From positions 16,031,501-16,095,500 of the forward strand of contig OX327711.1 of the NCBI GenBank assembly GCA_946807835.1: DNA of 64,000 nucleotides. Direction: 5' to 3'. The notes below the pieces were generated by a model that saw only the letters and a program-made list of their open reading frames with translations, ran no database searches and was not told where the DNA came from. This DNA comes from Ailanthus altissimus. Lineage: Eukaryota > Streptophyta > Magnoliopsida > Sapindales > Simaroubaceae. Of this stretch, positions 42,170 to 52,260 are shown piece by piece (the stretch's first letter is position 1; each line of letters begins with the position of its first letter). The translations under genes and the position numbers were made by a program.

Positions 42170-43610
42170 TAAAGGGACAGGGTTTTGACACGTTTGTCGA
42201 TTATATCTATACTATCTACAACGATTACATATATTCTTTGATGGTTTCTCTCCTTGAGATAGATTCTGATTCATCCAACGCCTACCTGACTAACGACGTG
42301 CTATCAAAGGCTGAATGTTCATATTTTTTAGATACTCTGAGACTATCCAATCTAACACTTGGCTAACTAAAAGTACTGGCTCGTTATAAGCATAGAATAA
42401 AGTCTCAAATATGTAATAAGTCGAACAAATGCTCTCGTGCGATAATCTGATGTATCTGCATACTGTGAATGTATGGAGACAAGGCAATTACCGATAGTCA
42501 AACTTCTGATAGTTACATATTTTTTCGTCAATGTCTACTATCTAGTTCACACTACTGTCCTTAACTACAAATCGTAAATCATCAATAGGAGAAATTGTCA
42601 TTCGACTTACATCATCGTTATATTTTATGAACAACTTGTTGGTGACCATCTCGCAATTGAATCAAAACATAAGTGTACTCTGCATCTACTCATCTTATGA
42701 TAAAAAATGTTACACTTCCGTCGACACTGCTTGTAATCTCCACTTGTATCTGTCATTTTCACATTTTAATTCGAAATAATTTTTGGTGGACTTGTAAACT
42801 ATGAAGCTCCATTTGCCCTTCAATACAACTATGCTTATAACTTCATGAATTTCATCTTTGTTGTTATACAACTTTTTTACAAACACATCACCAATCTTAG
42901 TAGAAGATATCGTTTTCGATATATTCAAGTCAAATAGTGATATTCCGAGCTGAAACTGAAATGGGTTTACCATCTTAACCCTTCTGCTATAATCATTATT
43001 ATAGTCATCATCATTGTCATCATTACCAACATCATCATTTTCATTCATAGTCTTTTCATAATCATCATCATTTTTACCATCATCGTCAACCTTATAACCA
43101 ACATCATAACCACGATTATCATTCTCGTTACGTTCCTCATGTTCACCATCATTACTCCATTATATCCAACATTTTGACCAATATTATAGTCAAGATCAAC
43201 GCCAACATCTCCATATATTTAACTATTATAATATGTGTAGCTTGGTTGTTCGTTGAACATTAAAGGAGAATAACGATAATAATTCAGGAGATTTGGAACA
43301 TACAAAAAGGTTGCCGATGCTAATTGAATAGCATAACCTTATTTTTGCTCCATGGGTGCTTTTGCATTACTTTCGTATTCAAGAGCCCGAGCATCCACTA
43401 TTACACAAAGAGGTGTAGCCATATTATTCTGTAAGCTCAACTACAATATCGCATCGTCGTCATTTTCAAATGGAATAGGTCTTAACTTTATAGTACTTGA
43501 AGGAACCTCAAACTTCAGAGTCACTTTATAATGCACCTAATCAATTTCTAGAAGATGACAAACTCTTCTCAACAACGCTTCATATTTAATATTTTTTGAA
43601 ACTACCATGT
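42170..43610 (-). pseudogene. MuDR-type transposase remnant lacking the DDE core
   Basis: On the minus strand the N-terminal part reads EALLRRVCHLLEID, RPIPFENDDDA and PLCVIVDARA (about 43590-43390), followed by an acidic Asp/Asn run. Next is the MuDR DNA-binding region (frame 43048-42710): GDVFVKKLYNNKDE, KCENDRYKWRLQA. About 150 bases later comes a SWIM-like string (ICNYQKFDYR, stop, LPCLHTFTVC, 42540-42460), then CSTYYIFETLFYAYNEPV, and finally CNRC..YNRQTCQNPVP near 42175. Several hundred residues of catalytic DDE domain are absent between the DNA-binding and SWIM parts, and stops are present. It cannot be active. Confidence 0.75.
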
Positions 43611-43755
43611 GCATATTTTGATATCCAATATATCTTTTAAAATCATCACTAAAATTCTCTCATCTTTCCCAAAAGTATATAATAATTAAAATTTGCACCA
43701 TTATAATATCAGTAGCAATTGAAAAAAAAAATAATGCCATTTTAGTATAATTATA

Positions 43756-43939
43756 TATACAATTAAATTAAAAATAATAAAAAATATTAAATATAAAAAT
43801 AAATATATACAAATATAAACTTAATATAAATAAATAAAAAAATTGACAATGCCATACAATTAAATTAAAAAATATTAAATATAAAAATAAATATATACAA
43901 ATATAAATTTAATATAAATATAAAAAAATTGACAATGCC
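43756..43939. repeat. Tandem duplication of about 90 bp
   Basis: A block starting ATACAATTAAATTAAAAA and ending ATTGACAATGCC is present twice in succession (about 43756-43850 and 43851-43939), with small length differences in the A-runs. Confidence 0.75.
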
Positions 43940-44240
43940 ATGTGGCAAGCTGCTGCGCGCGTATCAAAGCCTGCAGTAAGTGCATGGGCGTGTAACAAGG
44001 CACTAGAGCGCGCTTTGTTGTGCACCTGGGAAGGCAACAAGGTGTTGGGGTGTGCTTTGTTACTCACCTAGGTGTGCAACAAGGCATTCCCCAACGCCTT
44101 GCTGTGCTGGGGCGTAGCCTTGCTGCGATAGGGCGTGCCCTAATACGCGCATCAGGGAGCCACGTGCCTGTGTGTGGTTGCACCCATGTGTCTGTGTGTG
44201 GTTGCAACACGCTGGCACGTGGTGACTTGAAACATGGTTG
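43940..44240. repeat. GC-rich island with AACAAGGC-type repeats
   Basis: AACAAGGC/T occurs at least three times and GGCGT/CGCC many times. TGTGTGTGGTTGCA is duplicated near 44170 and 44200. The island sits just inside the inverted terminus of the MULE and is far richer in GC than its surroundings. Frames on both strands overlap here and are artefacts of composition. Confidence 0.6.
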
Positions 44241-44360
44241 AAATTCGCTGTTTTTAGTATTTTAACCATTTTTTTGTTATTTTCGATCTCTTACACTTAT
44301 TTTTAACTTATTTTATACATTACTCTGAAAGTGAAGTTTCTAGTGTCTTAAATTTTTGTC

Positions 44361-45463
44361 ATAGTGCTGCTTGCGGTGGCCATTTTTCTATGAAGAAGAC
44401 AGTTGTGAAAATTTTACAGTGTGGTCTTTATTGACCCACTTTGTTCAAAGACACTAATAATTTTTGTCGTTCCTGTGAAAGATATCAAAAGTTAGGTGCT
44501 TTATCTCGAAGAAATATGATGCCTCTTAACCCTATTCTTGTTATCGAGATATTTGACTGTTGGGGTATCGATTTTATGGGTCTTTTTCTTTCATCTTTTG
44601 GCTACCTTTACATCCTTTTAGCTGTTGACTATGTATCAAAATGGGTGGAGGTTGTAGCTTGTCGTACTAATGATAATACAACTGTGGTAAAATTCTTAAA
44701 AGAAAATGTGTTATCTAGGTACGGTATGCCACGTGTCATCATTAGTGACCAAGGAACACATTTTTGTAATCGTTCTTTTGAAGCTTTGATGAGCAGGTAT
44801 GGTGTTCTTCACAAAGTTTCCACTGCATACCATCCACAGACAAATGGACAAGCCGAGCTAGCAAATAGAGAGGTTAAATAGATTTTGGAAAAGACGGTTA
44901 ACCCAAATCGCAAAGATTGGTCTCTACGCCTTTCTGATGCATTATGGGCATATCGCACTGCATACAAAACCATCTTAGGAATGTCTCCATACCGGCTTGT
45001 TTATAGGAAAGCTTTCCATTTACCTGTTGAGCTAGAACATAAAGCTTATTGGGCTGTCAAAGCCCTTAACTTTGATTTGAATACTGCAGGTCTCCAGAGA
45101 AAGTTACAATTGTCAGAAATAAAAGAGCTACGAAATGACATATATGACAACTCCAGAATTTACAAAGCTAAAATGAAAGTAGCTCATGATAAACAGATCT
45201 CAAGGAAACACTTTGAGCTAAATCAACGAGTCTATCTTTATGATTCTCGATTGCATTTACACTCTAGAAAGTTGAGATCTCGATGGACTGGACCATTTAT
45301 GGTAAGACATGTTTTTCCTAATGGTGTTGTTGAAATAGAAGACCCCACTGATGGACGAACTTTCAAAGTGAATGGACAATGGCTAAAAAGCTACGTGAAA
45401 AAGGTAGACGACTCTATGTACCTAGGCGAGATCCCTCTTGTGGATCCTGTCTATCGTGATTGA
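44361..45463 (+). pseudogene. Ty3 integrase (Athila/Tat type) with one internal stop
   Basis: Integrase joins retroelement cDNA into the genome. The frame shows the N-terminal HHCC zinc region (H..H..CRSCERYQ, with an early stop near 44430), the catalytic core WGIDFMG, ISDQGTHFCN and HPQTNGQAE..NREVK (D, D, E), then a stop TAG at 44879-44881. It continues in frame with [39 protein letters not shown] and a C-terminal RWTGPF domain, ending at 45463. The stop most likely arose from CAG by one C-to-T change. The remaining 190 codons are clean, so decay is recent compared with the other elements in the window. Confidence 0.9.
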
Positions 45464-45711
45464 TCAGGTTCAATCTATCTGTACCATATTTTATATTTTG
45501 TCTATATTTTATCTTTTGACCTTTTATTTTTGCTTTTATTTTCTTGCACACTTTATTTTACTTTATTTTCTTCTTTTTATTTTTTCTTCAGTGTGATTTT
45601 ATTTTTCGGTCAAGTGGCGAATACGGTACTCCGTGACTATTAAAGTCGGTTTCTCAGTTCCCTAAAAACTGTCCCTTAAACTGTGCATTCATCTCTTTTC
45701 TTTCTTTCAAA

Positions 45712-46328
45712 ATGGATCGCATTCTTGCCAACCTTAAAAAATGTTTTCCTTCATTACCTCAAAATGCTCTACTTAAGATTTATAAAGCACGGTGTGAAAG
45801 ACTAAGGTTATTGATGTTGGGTAATATCCCTGTGACCTTCGTTGGTTAATTGAAGCTAAGGTTCGATTGTCTGGTGAGTTTGAAAATGATTTTGTTTCTC
45901 ATATGCCTGGTCTTGGAAGAAGCTTTTATGCCAAAAGGCGACGAGCAAAAAGGTTACAAGTCTGTCATAAATATGATCGATGGAATTGTAATCGGAGTTG
46001 TCATTCTTTAGGATTCGTATCTAGAAATCGAGAAGACAAAATTCAGTTCATTAAGGATGAACTGAGTAAGAAGTCTTTGGATGATATCCTATTGACTCTT
46101 GAGACGCATCCCTGTGGGCTCGTGCAACGTAAACTTCTCGATTTGTGGAACAAATTCAAAAATGAACATCAACGGTATAGTCTCGGGAATCTGACTCTAA
46201 AAGACCCTGTTTGCCAATTTATAAGAAAATTGGATGGGAAGCCTATCCCCAACCCACAGAGGGCGTTTAAGCCGTTACTGGATGTAAAACCAGAGGAAGA
46301 TGTGAGCCACAATCACAACTACTTGTAA
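45712..46328 (+). pseudogene. Unknown accessory ORF downstream of Ty3 integrase, one frameshift
   Basis: I do not recognise this protein. A frame opens at ATG 45712 (MDRILANLKKCF..) and runs to 45849. The adjacent frame takes over at 45825-45846 (CDLRWLIEAKVRLSG) and runs to 46328, so one indel explains the break. Together they give about 205 residues. The protein is basic in the middle (YAKRRRAKRL). It has a cysteine and histidine cluster, CHKYDRWNCNRSCH, that could bind zinc, and a well-formed region KIQFIKDELSKKSLDDILL and GLVQRKLLDLW that looks helical. The C-terminus has Pro-rich turns. It starts 250 bases after the integrase stop, in the same orientation, where Athila elements often carry a second ORF. 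Nucleic-acid binding is only a guess. Confidence 0.55.
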
Positions 46329-46514
46329 ATACATGTGTTTTAATTTCAAACTTTATTTTATGAATAGTAGGGCTACTCATATAGATGTCTTAAATTCAAA
46401 TCTTTTTGTTCAATAATGCATGTGGGTCATTATATTTAAATTTTTGTGTTTTATTTTTAACTCTCTTTTGACAAACTGTCAGGTTACCATAATCATTGTT
46501 GTCATTTAGTACTC

Positions 46515-46522
46515 TATAAATA
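46515..46522 (+). promoter_or_regulatory. TATA box upstream of the LOG-like fragment
   Basis: TATAAATA lies 53 bases before the ATG at 46575, with CAACACCTC downstream. Spacing suits a plant core promoter with a leader of about 25-30 bases. It suggests the fragment brought, or acquired, its own promoter. Confidence 0.45.
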
Positions 46523-46574
46523 CAACACCTCATTTTCTTCATTTTCATATATTAAGATAAAGGTGAGTGTAGAT

Positions 46575-46844
46575 ATGGAGGAAACCCAAGTTTGACAATT
46601 TCGAAATATATGTGTATTTTGTGGATCTAGTCCTAGGGAGAGTAAAGTGTTCGTAGAAGCAGCAAACAATCTAGGAAAAGCATTAGCTGCAAGAAAAATT
46701 CATTTGATTTATAGAAGAGGTAGCCTTGGGCTAATGGGGTGTGTGTCAACAGCTGCACATTTAAGAGGAAGTTAAGTTTTAGGTATTATTCCTACAGCTT
46801 TAGCCATGGGAAACCTGACCGGGAAAACAATAGGGATGAATTGA
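46575..46844 (+). pseudogene. LOG-like gene fragment (cytokinin riboside 5'-monophosphate phosphoribohydrolase)
   Basis: LOG enzymes release active cytokinin bases from their nucleotides in the cytosol and nucleus. Here 90 codons from ATG 46575 read ICVFCGSSPRESKVF, EAANNLGKALAARKIHLIY, GSLGLMGCVSTAAHL and VLGIIPTALA..LTGKTIG, in the correct order for the N-terminal half of a LOG protein. The usual glycine run before GLMG is altered (YRRGS in place of YGGGS). Stops occur at 46593-46595, 46773-46775 and 46842-46844. The catalytic PGGxGTxxE motif is absent. It is therefore a truncated pseudogene. It lies between a Ty3 accessory ORF and a gag remnant in the opposite orientation, so it was probably picked up by the retroelement. 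Confidence 0.8.
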
Positions 46845-47082
46845 TTAACAAATTATAGATAGTTACCTACGAACCTGACCCAGGAATAACTTGGATCGAT
46901 TGGTCAGTGGGCCTTAACAAGCGAAAATTGGATCTGACACTTCGTTTATAAATTTTTCTTTTTATTTATTTATTTATCAGTATTATCATTTTAGTTTATA
47001 TTTGCTTAAGTGTCTCTCAGGTTTATTTCTTTCAAATAACTGGTATTTCAGGTAATGTCTCATATACTTTATCTCTTTCTAT

Positions 47083-48030
47083 TTATTGAGCTAAATGTTC
47101 CGCTCCTCCATAGACAAAACAGACATCGTGTGACTCAACTCTAGCAACCGTGTGGGTGACCCTTCTATCTTTGGTTTTCAAGGCCTCTAACTCCCTAGTT
47201 AAGACCTCTAATTGGGCTTTGAGGTTATCCTCTTCCCTAAGATGGAAAACTCCATTGGGTCGTGACCTATTTGTGCTTTCAGCAATGCTAGGTCCAGTCC
47301 ATGTATGAGCTTTTTCGGCTAAGTCATTAAGGAATTCTATGGCTTCCTCAGGATCTTTGTGAAAGAACTCCCTATTACACATCATCTCAACAAATTGGCG
47401 CTCTCTAATTGTGAGTCCCTCATAGAAATAACTAACCAAGTGCCAATTTTTATACCCATGGTGAGGGCACAGATTTAGCAACTCTTTAAACCTTTCCTAT
47501 GCTTGATATAAGGTTTCACTGTCTTTTTGGGAGAAGGAAGAAATTTGTCTTTTCAGGCTATTTGTTTTGTGTTGTGGGAAGTATTTATTAAAAAATGCTT
47601 GGGTCATTTCTGCCCAAGTTCCTATAGACCTCGGCCTCAAAGCGTATAGCCAACTCTTTGCTTTATCTTTCAAAGAAAAAGAGAAAAATTTAAGTCTAAC
47701 AATGTCTATGGCTTCAGGTTGGCTATGGAAGGTGACAATTACCTCTTCAAATTTCCTAACATGTATATAGGGATTTTCACTATCTAGACCATGAAAAGTG
47801 GGAAGAAGTTGTATCATTCCAGGTTTAAAATCCGAATGTGGTGTGTTAGGTAGAAATATAATGCATGATGGTGTGGCTGTGCGAGTAGGATGCAAGTAAT
47901 CTTTTAGAGTTCTAACGGGGTTTTCTTCGTGTTGGCTCATTGTGTTAGAATTACAAGATGAACTAGAAAGTGAATTCTCTTCACTTATAAATTGTGGGGG
48001 TGGTTCTAATTCTAGTTCTAGTTCGCTCAC
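47083..48030 (-). pseudogene. Ty3 gag (Athila/Tat type) with one internal stop
   Basis: Gag forms the virus-like particle. The minus-strand frame starts MSELELELEPP at 48030. It contains PTFHGLDSENPY, RLKFFSFSLKDKAKSWL, TWAEMTQAFFNKYFP and LKRQISSFSQKDSETLYQA, stops at 47499-47497 (TAG where Trp, TGG, is expected) and resumes ERFKELLNLCPHHG through GLTIRERQFVEMMC to CFVYGGAEHL. The latter is a broken zinc knuckle at the point where the element ends. The conserved retrotransposon gag block is intact apart from the stop. The leader and primer-binding site lie upstream on the same strand. Confidence 0.88.
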
Positions 48031-48156
48031 AAATCTTCCTGGTTTGTCTCTAAGTCAATGCATACATCCTAACAACAATATTTTTTTTTTTTTAAGGAAA
48101 GAAATGTTTAAGAAAAATTAAGAAGTGGAATAAACACAACAAGAAATAGAAATGAG

Positions 48157-48691
48157 TTAGGTGGTAAGACCAACCATGAAATATAAATACAATAACTAAA
48201 CAAAAGACTGTAAAGTACGAAAAAGAGAGTACAATAAATAAATAATAAAAAGAAAATACAATAAGTAAATAAATAAAAGATTAGGCGGTAGAACCGGCCA
48301 TTAAAATAAAAAGAAAATACCACATGTTAACTAAAGAAAATAAATTGCAATAAATACGTAAAAGAAAATGAAAATAAAGTGCAATAAATAAATAAAGTAA
48401 AATAAAAAATAAAGAAACTAAGTTAGGCGGTAAAACCAGCCACAAAATAAAAAGAAAATACAATAGATTAACTAAAAAAATAAAGTACAATACATAAAAA
48501 AAAGAAAGTGAACGAAGTTAGGCGGTAAAACCAGCCATAAAAAAAATGCAATAAATAAATAAAAGAAAATAAAGTGCGATAAATAGATAAAAAAAAAACT
48601 AATTAGGCGGTAAAACCAGCCATTAAGATAATATAAAATTTAATAAATTAACTAAAGAAAATAAAATAAATTAGGTGGTAGAACCAACCAT
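48157..48691 (-). repeat. Six hairpin-forming repeats in the Ty3 leader
   Basis: The motif GGYGGTARRACCRRCC occurs at about 48157, 48281, 48423, 48518, 48603 and 48671, each preceded by TTA. The copies are separated by 68-142 bases of A/T-rich AAATAAAAGAAAATA filler. GGT/ACC and GGC/GCC within each unit can pair. They fill the untranslated leader between the primer-binding site and gag. Confidence 0.85.
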
Positions 48692-48807
48692 GAATAATAA
48701 ATAAATTACAACAAAGGAAATAAAACTAAGATTTTACAAAGAAAAGAAAATATACAAAGTTACCACTTTAGTATTTATAATCGCAACCGACTTTCGCTTA
48801 GTGTGCT

Positions 48808-48825
48808 TCCCCGGCAACGGCGCCA
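48808..48825 (-). other. Primer-binding site, tRNA-Asp type, intact
   Basis: On the minus strand TGGCGCCGTTGCCGGGGA starts six bases after the LTR end. It is complementary to the 3' end of plant tRNA-Asp and is the site used by Athila/Tat-type Ty3 elements. Confidence 0.9.
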
Positions 48826-48831
48826 AATTTT

Positions 48832-50390
48832 TGTTTACGCTCAAAATATAACGCGGCTATCACAATATAGATTGAGGTGTCGATCCCACGAGGAAGCTCT
48901 TGGCAAAATAGATTAATGAAATGAAATATTAAAGCAGTAGCAAAGGATAAAATTAATTGATTTAAGTGGATGAGATATGATTGTCTATGATTTGAAGGAA
49001 ATATCTTATGATAATTCAAATAAGGCTTCGAGAATCACAATTATACTTTATAAATCTACTCTACACTTCGATTCAATGCTTATAACTCAATTGAAAGTTT
49101 CACATCCCAAACAATCAATCGGAAGATAGAAAAATATAGCACATTTGATAACACATGTATTTGACGTAATTAAACTCTTTGTAAGCATTAACATACATCA
49201 TGTTCATTTATACAAGTTATCTAAGATCGATAATATATCACTTTGACAATATTGCAGTAAAAGATCAACTTGAATATTAAACATTTATTGCCCTTATATG
49301 TTATCCAAGATCGATAATATATCAATTTGACAATACTGCAGTAAAAGATTAACATATAAAACAATGTCACCAGTAACAATTATAGTTCACCAAGAATCAC
49401 ATAAGAAAAGCATGACTGGATTTATATGAGACATGAGAATTATAATCTCTAGATTATAGAAAATAGAATAGATAAGAGTTTAATCAAAACCAAACTTACA
49501 ACATTTGTAGCTCTTAACACCAAATCAAAGCATGGAAGTAGATTTATTACACATAAAAGTTCATCTCTTAACCTTGCCAAGAACTCTAGCCTAAATTACA
49601 ATACATGCTAATGAGAAGAAAATAAGAGAGAATTATCTATTATTAAAAACGTTCTAAGTGTCTCCTTATATAGGTAATGAATGGACATATGTCATGGATG
49701 ACATCAATCTTCAATAATTTTAAGCCAATAACTCGTTTATCCACTTGCAGCATATTTTTGATAATATAAATGACCGATTTAGCTTCTATAGCCGACATAA
49801 AAGTTGTATAATTTTGACTCTTATTTCCATAGGCACCAATTTCATGCAAATTGGATGAGTATCCAATGAGATATGAGCAAACTTCCAAAGATACATCAGA
49901 ATTCAACCAACCATTTTACCCACTTGCAATGCGATTTGGTCCATGATAACGGCTGATTTGGACTTTACCATCAACATACGAGTTATTGATAGTTAAGTCA
50001 GCAATTCACATCTTCAAGAATTATACCAATTGAGTATGTATTTTGTGAGATACGGTCCAAATACGTGAGTTGGGTCAAGCTGGGCAGGAGTTGTAGTCTG
50101 ATTCTGTTGTATCTCAATTTTTGGCCCATAACATGTTGGATTTGGCTTTTCCACTATTCTTCAAATTTGTGTAAGATTGAGTAATGTTGCACCAGATTCA
50201 AGAATTTATTCATTTTGATTTCTACATTGAGAGTTATGTCTATTTTACCTAAACCTGTCCAAATAACATTCATTAATCACAATTTAAGGAGAACACTTTA
50301 TTTCAAGCTAAAAATACAGAAAATACTGAAATTAGTGATATTAAATGGTGATTGAATCTCTTAACAACATACATTTTCATGTGTTCATCA
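48832..50390 (-). repeat. 5' LTR of the minus-strand Athila/Tat-like element
   Basis: The LTR is 1559 bp, starting TGATGAACAC (minus strand, 50390) and ending GAGCGTAAACA at 48832. It is nearly identical, in inverted orientation, to 52261-53821, which fixes both ends. Small frames inside it are not genes. Confidence 0.92.
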
Positions 50391-51659
50391 AACCTCTAGA
50401 AAAAAAAGGAAGATGTTACAGACATAGAGGGTGTGGATCGAGTAAGCTAAGCTAAGGTAACTTACGAGTTCAATCTAGGGTTTTCATGCAGATAAGGCAT
50501 GCAAGTAATAAAACCCTAGAGGATGATCGAAAGGATAAAGGGAATACACCGATAGTGGATGCACGGACAATAAAAACATCACTAGTGGTTGTTCCTAAAA
50601 TCAATATAGACACTAAGTCAGATAGATTGGATGGTGAATGAGGGAATTCAAATTGCTAGCATAGAGAAAATGTGAGTTGGTAGGGAACCTAATTCTCCAA
50701 AGTAAAATAGATCGTAGGTTGTGCCTGGTATTACAGCAAATGTAGAGAGCTCTAAAGAGTTGACTTTCAACAAAGAAAGTCGTGTTATAAGGATATACTA
50801 GGATCCATCTCAAGAAGTTGCTTAGAACCATAACCTATTTTTTGGAATTGTAAGAATTTCCAATAAAGTGGTGCAGCTTTAATTGAGACTTTGAATAATG
50901 AGCAGTGTGGTTTTAGTAGGGTGAAGACTTCTTTTCAAGATATTCAAGTTCAACAATCCTTTCGATTTTAATCTCTATAACAAACAAATAAGCAGGGAAA
51001 TGAAAAATATGGTAAGAAGAGAAGGAAAGCTCAAGTTTGCCTGAAACCCTAAAAAGGTTCGAAGAAAACCCTACTAGGGCAGTATAGGAAAGTTAATTTA
51101 AAATTAGCTAGAGCAATTTTAGCAAGGAACCCAACAAAGCGCAAACATGAAAAACTTATGCTTTATGAATTAACAAACAAAATGGTTTGTGGTAGGGAGA
51201 GGGAAAAAAGAATTTTAGAGTTCGATTTTACTACTAATGAGCCTGAATAGGCTAGCAATCAGAGTTAGGTCATAGAAAAGTGTTAGATATTAATCCAAGA
51301 AATTCTTGTAATGTTAACTCAGTAGCCACTCTTATCCGAAGGCAGGGGTACTGATCATTATGAAAAATTTTATGTTAGAATATTCGAGGATTGGGCAACA
51401 CTTAAAAATTCTATATCCTATACATGTATGTATAGAAAGATTGCTTGGAGTTGGAGATATTAGTTTACCACCATCAAATGGAAGATTTGCAAGTAAAGTT
51501 TGGTTTCAAAGGGAAATTAGAAATTGAGAGGATTAGTCGAAGTTTAGGGTTAGGTATCTTTTGGAGTTCTAGAATTTTAGTAAAGCTTATTTCGTATTCC
51601 AAACTCTATATTGATGCGTAGGTTGAGTCACATAAAGGGAAATAATGGCAGTTTACAAG

Positions 51660-52080
51660 TTTTTTTAGGCATTTTAATGCATCCCAACTAATACATGCAT
51701 AGATTCTTTTTAGGTGGCTTAGTACTTTATCCCACTTGCCATGGCTTTGCAGTGGGGATTTTAATACATTACTTGCAAATTCTAAAACAAAAGGCATAAG
51801 GAGGGGTAGGTAGCCCTAATATCTTATGGATAATTTTAAAAAAGTCTTAAATTACTATAATCTCCTTAATATAAGTTATTAGGGTGCTTCTTTTACATGG
51901 TACAATGGACAAGGAGCAGATAAGTTCTTTCAAGAAAGGCTTGATCGAGCAGTGCAAAATGAGAATTGGGCATTAATGTTTCCATTCTCTTTGGTTTATC
52001 ATTTAGATAATTAGAACTTAGATCACAAGCTTTTGTTTCTTTGGATAGAGAGCCAACTAGTAAGAAAATAATGTAACTGA
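51660..52080 (+). pseudogene. LINE endonuclease remnant
   Basis: Broken frames give LPWLC.GDFN-like wording near 51735, SKTKGIRRG near 51785, then FTWYNGQGADKFFQERLDRA, NENWALMFP and LDHKLL. These match the second half of plant L1 endonucleases (GDFN, FTW, SDH). Stops separate the pieces. Confidence 0.75.
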
Positions 52081-52260
52081 CATTCAAAAATAGTAAATTG
52101 GTTTCACTTGATAGAAGCTTAGGCTTTAGAGTCAGAATATGAAGAACTGATCAAGTCTTATTGGTAAACCGGTATAACTACCTCCCTTCACTTACTATGA
52201 GTATCACTAATCTAGGGATTGTTTTGCAAATTCAAAATAGGCAATCTTTGCAAAGATTTG

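Larger units (their letters stand above)
39560..44345 (-). mobile_element. Mutator-like element (MULE) with decayed transposase
   Basis: The segment 39611-39660 (AGTAATGTGTAAAATAGATT..) is mirrored on the minus strand from 44324 (AGTAATGTATAAAATAAGTT..), so inverted termini enclose the block. Between them, on the minus strand, are pieces of a MuDR-type transposase (43610-42170). A solo LTR (40119-41564) has inserted near the left end. The right end touches Ty3 integrase sequence at about 44345 and may be truncated there. Outer limits are approximate. Confidence 0.55.
44345..47080 (+). mobile_element. Ty3/Gypsy Athila/Tat-like element, 3' half with accessory genes
   Basis: The block begins inside pol at the zinc-binding HHCC region of integrase (CHSAACGGHF at about 44361). 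It continues with an almost intact integrase, a separate cysteine-containing ORF (45712-46328) and a LOG-like gene fragment (46575-46844). No 3' LTR follows. At about 47080 it meets gag sequence of a related element in the opposite orientation. Gag, protease, reverse transcriptase and both LTRs of this copy are missing. Placement in Athila/Tat rests on the wording of the integrase. Confidence 0.75.

Noticed and set aside
44020..44269. Frames rich in Gly, Val and His with repeated VCGCTHVS-like wording
   Set aside because: They translate the AACAAGGC and GTGTGTGGTTGCA repeats on both strands; no protein family.
48157..48691. Regularly spaced palindromic repeats that look CRISPR-like
   Set aside because: Spacers are A-rich filler of uneven length, there are no cas genes, and the array is in the leader of a plant retroelement.
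48808..48825. tRNA-Asp-like sequence
   Set aside because: Only the 18 bases complementary to the tRNA 3' end are present, next to an LTR; this is a primer-binding site, not a tRNA gene.
48798..49019. Pair of similar 71-73-codon frames (also 53634-53849) suggesting a conserved small protein
   Set aside because: The similarity is that of the two LTR copies; the frames include the LTR end, and the first runs through the primer-binding site.
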